A DNA stretch of 11,238 nt from a bacterium (GTDB taxonomy: Bacteria; Ratteibacteria; UBA8468; B48-G9; JAFGKM01): contig JAGGVW010000258.1 of the NCBI GenBank assembly GCA_021157805.1, positions 1 through 11,238 on the forward strand, written 5' to 3'. Position 1 is the stretch's first letter, and each line of letters opens with the position of its first letter. This document shows, piece after piece, positions 6,123-11,238 of the stretch. The position numbers and the translations under genes are program-made. The notes beneath the pieces were generated by a model. It saw only the letters and a program-made list of their open reading frames with translations, did no database searches and was not told the DNA's origin.

Positions 6123-7621
6123 AAACTGTTTTGTCTAAAATAGATATTGATATCTGGAAAAAAGAAAGAATTAAAGAAGAAGAAATCACAAGATATATGG
6201 ATAAAGACAGGGACTTTATAAATGAAGAGGAGATATTTGAAAAACTCAAAGAGAATAGGAATCCAGATAGAGAAAAGGTAAAAAATATACTTCAAAAATC
6301 TCTTTCAATCCAGACACTTTCACCTGATGAAGTTGCTACACTTTTAAATGTTGAAGATGAGGATTTATTGAAAGAAATGGAAGATATTGCAGGAAAAGTT
6401 AAAAAGAAAGTTTACGATAATAGAATAGTGACTTTTGCGCCATTGTATCTCGGAAATTTATGTGTGAATAATTGTCTTTATTGTGGCTTCAGAAAATCTA
6501 ACAAGGTTATAGAAAGAAAATATTTAACTCTTAATGAAGTTAAAGAAGAAACAAAAATCCTGGCAGGTGAAATTGGACATAAAAGATTAATAGTTGTATA
6601 TGGTGAACATCCACTGACAGATGTAAATTACATAAAAGAAACTATTGAGACAATTTATAATGTAAAAGTCAAAACAGGAAAAGCTTTTGGAGAAATAAGG
6701 AGAGTTAACGTTAATGCTGCTCCTTTATCTATTGAAGAACTTAAAATTTTGAAAGATGTTGGAATTGGAACATTTCAAGTTTTTCAAGAAACATATCATC
6801 ATCAAACTTATAAAATGGTCCATCCTGAAAACACAATAAAAGGCAATTACAGATGGCGTCTTTATTGTATGCATAGAGCAATTGAAGCAGGGGTTGATGA
6901 TGTAGGTATTGGAGTTTTATTTGGTCTATATGACTGGAAATTTGAAGTTATGGGACTTATTTATCACACATTAGAACTGGAAAGGAAGTTTGGAATAGGT
7001 CCTCATACTATATCTTTTCCTCGCCTTGAACCTGCTGCAAATACTCCTTTTATTCAAAACTCAAAATATAAAGTAAGTAATAAAGATTTCAGAAAACTTA
7101 TAACTGTAATTAGACTTTCTGTTCCTTATACAGGAATGATTCTTACCGCAAGAGAATCTGCTCAAATTAGAAGAAAAGTTATTCCTTTAGGTATAACTCA
7201 AACAGATGCTTCAACAAGGATTGGTATTGGTGCATACAGTGATAGATATTCAAAACAGGAAGAAAGAAAACAACAATTTCTTATTGGAGACCCAAGAAGT
7301 TTAGATGAAGTTGTAAGAGAATTAGCAGAGATGGGGTATATTACTTCATTCTGTACTGCAGGTTATAGATGTGGAAGGACAGGTAAACGCATTATGGGTC
7401 TCTTAAGAAAAGGGAAAGAAAGATGGTTCTGCAAATTGAATGCTATTTTAACTTATAGAGAATGGCTTGAGGATTTTGCTTCTGAGGAAACAAAAAAGAT
7501 TGGAGAAAAAATAATAGAGAAAGAAATAGAAGAAATTAAAAAAAATCTTCCTAAAATATATCCTGTCTTTATTTCTTATTATGAAAGGATAAAAAACGGA
7601 GAAAGAGATTTGTATTTTTAA
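6119..7621 (+). CDS. hydG: Radical SAM tyrosine lyase HydG with altered auxiliary-cluster motif
   Basis: HydG cleaves tyrosine to p-cresol and dehydroglycine and makes the Fe(CO)2(CN) unit of the H-cluster. The 500-residue protein has the radical SAM motif C115, C119, C122 (CVNNCLYC) and strong family blocks: FQVFQETYHHQTY (219-231), DDVGIGVLFGLYDW (260-273), GPHTIS (294-299, with the His probably equivalent to the dangler-iron ligand), and TQTDASTRIGIGAYS (360-374). The C-terminal auxiliary cluster usually uses CTAC-x22-C. Here it reads CTAGYRCGRTG, so C412 and C438 are kept, the second Cys is Gly415, and a new Cys418 lies three residues on. The codons are GGT and TGT, with the frame intact on both sides. 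AGGAGGT (6106-6112) is a strong Shine-Dalgarno site. It is slightly longer than typical HydG. Confidence 0.95.
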   Translation: MKTVLSKIDIDIWKKERIKEEEITRYMDKDRDFINEEEIFEKLKENRNPDREKVKNILQKSLSIQTLSPDEVATLLNVEDEDLLKEMEDIAGKVKKKVYDNRIVTFAPLYLGNLCVNNCLYCGFRKSNKVIERKYLTLNEVKEETKILAGEIGHKRLIVVYGEHPLTDVNYIKETIETIYNVKVKTGKAFGEIRRVNVNAAPLSIEELKILKDVGIGTFQVFQETYHHQTYKMVHPENTIKGNYRWRLYCMHRAIEAGVDDVGIGVLFGLYDWKFEVMGLIYHTLELERKFGIGPHTISFPRLEPAANTPFIQNSKYKVSNKDFRKLITVIRLSVPYTGMILTARESAQIRRKVIPLGITQTDASTRIGIGAYSDRYSKQEERKQQFLIGDPRSLDEVVRELAEMGYITSFCTAGYRCGRTGKRIMGLLRKGKERWFCKLNAILTYREWLEDFASEETKKIGEKIIEKEIEEIKKNLPKIYPVFISYYERIKNGERDLYF

Positions 7622-7642
7622 GTTTACTCAAAATTTTTTAAA

Positions 7643-7918
7643 ATGACTGAAATATCAAAGGAATTTATAGAAAAACTTAATTCATTTTCTAAATATTGCA
7701 AAGAAAGATATAAGGTTAATGTATGGTTTGTAGAAATATTAGGAAAGAGATGTTCATATATTGCGGGAGAAAAAACATCTTTGTTTTATCCACCTATTTG
7801 TATAAAATTAACCGACAAATTGGGAATAGTGATGGAAGTAAATGAAAAAATTTTTATGGGGAAAAGGGAACAAATTTTAAAGGAGATAAGAGAAATTATT
7901 TTTCAAAAAAATGGATAG
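7643..7918 (+). CDS. Unknown 91-residue protein between hydG and hydE
   Basis: I do not recognise this protein. It looks soluble, with an apparent helix-strand-strand-strand-helix layout: a helix at about 4-23, strands around VNVWFVEIL (25-33), RCSYIAG (36-42) and ICIKLTDKLGIVMEV (52-66), and a C-terminal helix at 73-88. Cysteines are at 19, 37 and 53, too scattered for a standard Fe-S motif. It begins 21 bases after hydG without an obvious Shine-Dalgarno site and overlaps the hydE start by 8 bases, so it is embedded in the maturase operon and likely real. Shewanella oneidensis, as I recall, also has a small unnamed-function gene (called hydX) between hydG and hydE. Homology to it is not shown. 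It does not look like the TM1266-type regulator. Confidence 0.7.
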   Translation: MTEISKEFIEKLNSFSKYCKERYKVNVWFVEILGKRCSYIAGEKTSLFYPPICIKLTDKLGIVMEVNEKIFMGKREQILKEIREIIFQKNG

Positions 7919-8891
7919 AGAGGGAATTTTAGAAATACTTAAAAAAGGTAATTTAAAGGAAATTTTTAACAGAGCAAATGAAATGAGGAAGTTATATTGT
8001 GGGGAAAAGGTTTATATCAGAGGTATTATAGAATTTTCAAATTACTGTGTGAGAAACTGTTTATACTGTGGATTAAGAAGAGATAATAGAAAACTAAAAA
8101 GATACAGAATGAAAGAAAAAGAGGTAATAAATCTGGCAACAAGCATAATTTCTCTTGGAATAAAGACAGTTGTTCTACAATCAGGGGATGATTTAGGTTA
8201 TAAAAGAGATTCAATTTGTAAAATTATAAGAGAAATTAAAAAGAACAGTGATATTGCAGTAACATTGAGTTTAGGAGAAAGACCATTGGATGATTACAAA
8301 GCTTTTAGAGATGAAGGTGCAGATAGATATTTATTAAAACATGAAACAGCAAATGAAAGATTGTATGAATATTTGCATCCTGGTCAGAGTTTAAAAAAAA
8401 GATTAAAAATTTTAGAATATTTGAAAAGTTTAGATTATCAAATAGGAGCAGGAAATATAGTGGGGTTACCATATCAGAGATTTAAAGATCTGGCTGACGA
8501 TATTTTATTATTAAAAGAGTTTGATGTAGATATGGCAGGTATTGGACCATTTATTCCTCAATCTGATACTCCATTAAAGAATTTTCCAAAAGGAAATTTA
8601 AATTTAACTCTTAAAGTTTTGGCAATTGCAAGGATTATAACAAAAAATGCACATCTTCCTGCTACCACAGCACTTGCAACTTTATCTCCAGAAAAAGGGC
8701 AAATATTAGGACTTAAAGTAGGAGCGAATGTAATTATGCCTGATTTTACTCCAGAAGATTATCATGAAAATTATATTATTTATGATAACAAGGCAAAAGT
8801 TAGTGTGAATAAAGCAGAGGAAATTATTTCAAAAGCAGGAAGAATTGCATCATATGAAAGAGGAGATTCACTTAAGTTAACGCGGGGGTAG
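7911..8891 (+). CDS. hydE: Radical SAM [FeFe]-hydrogenase maturase HydE, lacking auxiliary-cluster cysteines
   Basis: HydE is the radical SAM enzyme that acts on the HydG-derived iron complex during assembly of the H-cluster 2Fe unit. The 326-residue protein has the radical SAM motif C46, C50, C53 (CVRNCLYCGLR) after RGIIEFSNY. Further family blocks are LQSGDD (89-94), LKHETAN (142-148), GNIVGLP (181-187), AGIGPFIPQSDTPL (209-222) and GANVIMPDFTP (271-281). It is about 20-25 residues shorter than typical HydE. The N-terminal helical segment is abbreviated, and the C-terminal region that holds the second-cluster cysteines in Thermotoga maritima has none here. That second cluster is known to be dispensable. 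Overlap with the preceding 91-residue frame and lack of a close Shine-Dalgarno site suggest coupled translation. It is the last gene of the operon. Confidence 0.94.
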   Translation: MDREGILEILKKGNLKEIFNRANEMRKLYCGEKVYIRGIIEFSNYCVRNCLYCGLRRDNRKLKRYRMKEKEVINLATSIISLGIKTVVLQSGDDLGYKRDSICKIIREIKKNSDIAVTLSLGERPLDDYKAFRDEGADRYLLKHETANERLYEYLHPGQSLKKRLKILEYLKSLDYQIGAGNIVGLPYQRFKDLADDILLLKEFDVDMAGIGPFIPQSDTPLKNFPKGNLNLTLKVLAIARIITKNAHLPATTALATLSPEKGQILGLKVGANVIMPDFTPEDYHENYIIYDNKAKVSVNKAEEIISKAGRIASYERGDSLKLTRG

Positions 8892-8902
8892 AAAAAATAA
8901 AT

Positions 8903-8938
8903 AAATCCCCACTTCTGAATTCAAATCTGGGATTTTTT
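8903..8938. terminator. Bidirectional intrinsic terminator between hydE and radC
   Basis: AAATCCC (8903-8909) pairs perfectly with GGGATTT (8929-8935) around a 19-base loop, and the stem runs into six Ts (8933-8938) on the + strand. On the - strand the same stem is followed by ATTTATTTTTTC. It lies 11 bases after the hydE stop and downstream of the convergent radC gene, so it could end both transcripts. The stem is short and its loop large, so efficiency may be modest. Confidence 0.6.
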
Positions 8939-8983
8939 ATTTTCCTGTATATTTTATTGTATTCAACAATTACATCATCAATT

Positions 8984-9700
8984 TCAATCTTCTCCATTAA
9001 ATTCAAATATTTCCTCTTTTCCTCCAGCAAAACTGTAAAATCTGTTATCACCAATAATTATATGGTCAAGAACTTTTATCCCAAGAATATCCCCTGCTTT
9101 TTTAAGTTTTTCTGTAAATTCAATATCTTCTTTGCTTGGCTGTGGGTCTCCTGAAGGGTGATTGTGGACACATATTATTGAACAGGAAAAATTTTCAATT
9201 GCTTTTGAAAAAATATTTCTTATAACTGGATTTGCCTGATTTACCCCACCTTCTTCAATTTCCGATATTTCAAAAATTCTATTTTTTGCATCAAGATGTA
9301 AAACCTTAAAAAGTTCAAGTTTCAAATCCCTCATTCTCGGAAGAACAAATCTAACTACATCTGACGGCTTTTTTATTTTTACTTTTTCCTCTTTCAGTAT
9401 TTGCTCATTCATTCTTCTTCCTATTTCAATAGCCGCTTTTATCTGGGATATTTTTGCTTCTCCAAGTCCTTTTATCTCTTTCCATTGCCTTAAACTTGTA
9501 TGACTCATATTTCTGAATGTTTTGAATTTATCCATAATTTTCATAGCAAGGTCAATTGCTGTTTCCCCTTTTGTTCCACTTCTTAAAAGAATTGCAAGAA
9601 GTTGAACATCTGAAAGAGTATGTTCTCCATATTTTAACAATTTTTCTCTTGGTTTTTCATCAGAAGGCCAGAACTTAATTGGTTTTTTACCTTTCCCCAT
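8984..9700 (-). CDS. radC: RadC family JAB/MPN-domain protein
   Basis: This 238-residue protein has the standard RadC layout. An N-terminal block with PREKLLKYGEHTLSD and LLAILLRSGT (17-43) is followed by a helix-hairpin-helix around IKGLGEAKISQIKAA (76-90). A C-terminal JAB/MPN metal-binding domain carries H179 and H181, with D192 in the HxHPSGDPxPSxxD motif, plus the GDNRFYSFA strand near the end. The metal ligands are intact. The cellular role of RadC is not settled: an early link to DNA repair in E. coli was later questioned, and the fold is shared with metalloproteases. GGAGAG precedes the ATG. It lies 15 bases downstream of the MFS gene and converges on hydE, so it belongs to the neighbouring operon, not the hydrogenase locus. 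Confidence 0.92.
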   Translation of the reverse strand: MGKGKKPIKFWPSDEKPREKLLKYGEHTLSDVQLLAILLRSGTKGETAIDLAMKIMDKFKTFRNMSHTSLRQWKEIKGLGEAKISQIKAAIEIGRRMNEQILKEEKVKIKKPSDVVRFVLPRMRDLKLELFKVLHLDAKNRIFEISEIEEGGVNQANPVIRNIFSKAIENFSCSIICVHNHPSGDPQPSKEDIEFTEKLKKAGDILGIKVLDHIIIGDNRFYSFAGGKEEIFEFNGED

Positions 9701-9715
9701 TTTTTCTCTCCATTC

Positions 9716-10849
9716 CTATGTTTTTACTCCCTTCTCTGGATTTCTTAAAGAAAAGATAAACAAAAACCCTGTCAAAATAAAGATTATGCCAATTATAACA
9801 AAACTTTTCTCATAAGTAAATCTACTTCTCATAAGTCCAAGAAGCAAAATACTTATCCCTATTCCTACATCTCGCCATATAAAAGTTGAGGCAATTGTGC
9901 TTGCTCTTCTCTTCTCTTCAATAACTTTTCCAATCCTGACAGTTGCTGAAACAGGAACAATCTGGAATAAACCACCAAGAGATATTATTGACAAAACAGA
10001 AAGAAAAAGTGTTTGCAAACGGGAAAAAATTATGAGCAAAATCCCGGAAAGAAGAAAGAAAAATAAAGGAGGGATAACTTCTCCAATTTTATCTATAATT
10101 TTTCCTCCTATGAAACTTAAAAGTCCCGCTGAAAGATAGAAAAATATTATTGTTTTATTTAAGAAAGAAATTGAGAACTTTTCAGAAATAAATAGATTGA
10201 GTTGATTTAAAATTAGACCATATCCAAAAGCCCCTATAAAAAGAGCAATCGCAAAAATTATTATCTTTTTTGAAAAAGAAATATTGAATTTAAAATTTGA
10301 AATAGGTGTTTTCACATCACAAAGAGGAAAAGAAAAGAGGAATCCCAAAAAGGCAAGAGAAAAAGCAAGCAAAAATAAATTTCTAAATCCATACTTTTCT
10401 GCCACCTGCCCAAGAATGAAAAAACCACACAAAAGTCCAATGTGAAGGAAAAGGCGAAGATATCCATTTTCAATTCCATACCTTTCTTTTCCTGAAATTT
10501 TAAGTATCATTGTCAATGTTGATGTCCATAAAATACTTGCTCCAAACCCCCACAGAATACCACCTGAAAGGAAAATACCAAGATTTTTGAAAGAAAAAAG
10601 GAAAAGAGAAAAAACACAGTAGGAAAAACTTCCAATTATTATCCCCTTTTTAAGTCCTGTTTTTTTCAAAATAGATGGAACAAAAATTCTGAAAAAAGCC
10701 ATTGAGAGATAAACAGATGCAAGAACAAAAGAAAGAGAAACAGGTGAAAATCCAATTTTTTTAAGATAAAGATTAACATACGGCTGAGAGGAACCTGTCC
10801 CAAAAAAAATAAAGAAGAATATGCTCCACAAAAAGTATCTATTTCTCAA
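9716..10849 (-). CDS. Major facilitator superfamily transporter
   Basis: This 377-residue, very hydrophobic protein has about twelve predicted membrane helices in two groups of six. They are separated by a polar central loop at about 177-195 (CDVKTPISNFKFNISFSKK). A degenerate motif-A loop lies between helices 2 and 3 (around 59-69), and a better one between helices 8 and 9 (GGKIIDKIGE, 248-257). This is the MFS pattern and the length fits. The substrate cannot be read from sequence. The start is a TTG at 10849, supported by GAGGTAA a few bases upstream, overlapping the end of the transketolase gene; the first possible internal ATG would remove the first helix. It starts 3 bases after the transketolase stop, so the two are co-translated and may be functionally linked. 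Confidence 0.85.
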   Translation of the reverse strand: MRNRYFLWSIFFFIFFGTGSSQPYVNLYLKKIGFSPVSLSFVLASVYLSMAFFRIFVPSILKKTGLKKGIIIGSFSYCVFSLFLFSFKNLGIFLSGGILWGFGASILWTSTLTMILKISGKERYGIENGYLRLFLHIGLLCGFFILGQVAEKYGFRNLFLLAFSLAFLGFLFSFPLCDVKTPISNFKFNISFSKKIIIFAIALFIGAFGYGLILNQLNLFISEKFSISFLNKTIIFFYLSAGLLSFIGGKIIDKIGEVIPPLFFFLLSGILLIIFSRLQTLFLSVLSIISLGGLFQIVPVSATVRIGKVIEEKRRASTIASTFIWRDVGIGISILLLGLMRSRFTYEKSFVIIGIIFILTGFLFIFSLRNPEKGVKT

Positions 10850-10852
10850 TAC

Positions 10853-11238
10853 TTACCTCAGTTTTTCACCCCATACCTTTATAAATTCTGTCATACTTTC
10901 AATATCCATCCCGAACCATTTAAATAGTTCATCTGGTTTTCCAGAAGCACCATAATTTGTTATTCCTTTTCTATAGAATTTTCCACTGTATCCATTTTCA
11001 GAAAGGTAAATACCAGCAGTTGCTCCAAGTCCAGTATCAATATGGTGGTCTTCATATGTAATTATAAAAGATGTCTTAATTGCTTTTTTCATCAAATCTT
11101 TATCAATCTCTATCGGGCAGGAGAAATTTATAACACCTATTGAAATCCCTTCTTTTTTCAATTTCTCACTTATTTCAACTGCTCTGTAAACCTTACATCC
11201 ATAAGTTAAAATGTATCCATCTTTTCCTTCTCTTATTA
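10853..11238 (-). CDS. Transketolase C-terminal subunit/domain (partial)
   Basis: About 128 C-terminal residues are present; the frame runs off the window edge. It reads GYILTYGCKVYRAVEI, then INFSCPIEIDKDLMKKAI, the family block YEDHHIDTGLGATAG, and the tail YGASGKPDELFKWFGMD. This matches the C-terminal (third) domain of transketolases, probably the split form in which N- and C-terminal halves are separate genes, although the missing 5' part prevents proof. Transketolase moves two-carbon units in the non-oxidative pentose phosphate pathway using thiamine diphosphate; this domain is structural and not the main cofactor site. Related C-terminal domains occur in DXP synthase and pyruvate dehydrogenase beta, but the YGASGKPDEL tail favours transketolase. 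It ends with TAA three bases before the MFS start. Confidence 0.85.
   Translation of the reverse strand, partial: IREGKDGYILTYGCKVYRAVEISEKLKKEGISIGVINFSCPIEIDKDLMKKAIKTSFIITYEDHHIDTGLGATAGIYLSENGYSGKFYRKGITNYGASGKPDELFKWFGMDIESMTEFIKVWGEKLR

Noticed and set aside
7643..7918. TM1266-type putative hydrogenase regulator
   Set aside because: The position next to hydE fits, but the predicted order of helices and strands and the sequence do not resemble that ACT-like family as I remember it.
9897..10139. 80-residue + strand frame inside the MFS gene
   Set aside because: It lies antisense within a clear membrane protein gene, has no ribosome binding site and no recognisable domain.
1..11238. CRISPR array, tRNA, rRNA or known riboswitch
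   Set aside because: No regularly spaced repeats or recognisable RNA gene or riboswitch core was seen on either strand by eye.

Overview
The window comes from an AT-rich (about one-third G+C by eye) anaerobic, probably fermentative bacterium. I cannot name the phylum. Its core is a single-direction [FeFe]-hydrogenase locus on the + strand (about 538-8938) that carries both the structural genes and all three maturases: hydC, hydB, hydA, a decayed aspartate ammonia-lyase gene, hydF, hydG, a 91-residue unknown protein, and hydE. Most junctions overlap or nearly touch, so this looks like one operon.

Region by region: 1-149 is the tail of a truncated integrase-type transposase. 126-280 is bounded by 20-bp imperfect inverted repeats and looks like a small MITE-like element. 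281-537 is AT-rich with no gene. 538-566 is a near-perfect sigma70-type promoter (TTGACA, 17 bp, TATACT), directly followed by a Rex-like operator at 567-584. 612-4049 encodes a trimeric NADH-linked hydrogenase. 4075-4879 is an aspA pseudogene with deletions, a nonsense codon and a frameshift; its 3' part is still open and overlaps hydF. 4863-8891 encodes the maturases. A bidirectional terminator (8903-8938) separates this operon from a convergent - strand group read as transketolase C-terminal subunit (partial), an MFS transporter, then radC.

How it fits together: HydC, HydB and HydA would pass electrons from NADH (FMN and Fe-S in HydB) to the H-cluster in HydA. HydB is the short NuoF-like form, without the extra N-terminal [2Fe-2S] and C-terminal 2[4Fe-4S] domains of electron-bifurcating HydB. 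That resembles the ferredoxin-independent enzyme of Syntrophomonas wolfei. A Rex-type NADH/NAD+ switch at the promoter would suit that role. HydG, HydE and HydF build the 2Fe subcluster. HydG carries an unusual change in its auxiliary-cluster motif (second Cys is Gly, with a new Cys three residues later), and HydE lacks the auxiliary-cluster cysteines. The most notable points are the HydG motif change, the decay of the aspartase inside a maturation operon, the uncharacterised small protein between hydG and hydE, and the promoter/Rex arrangement. All functional calls rest on reading motifs by eye; no searches were run.
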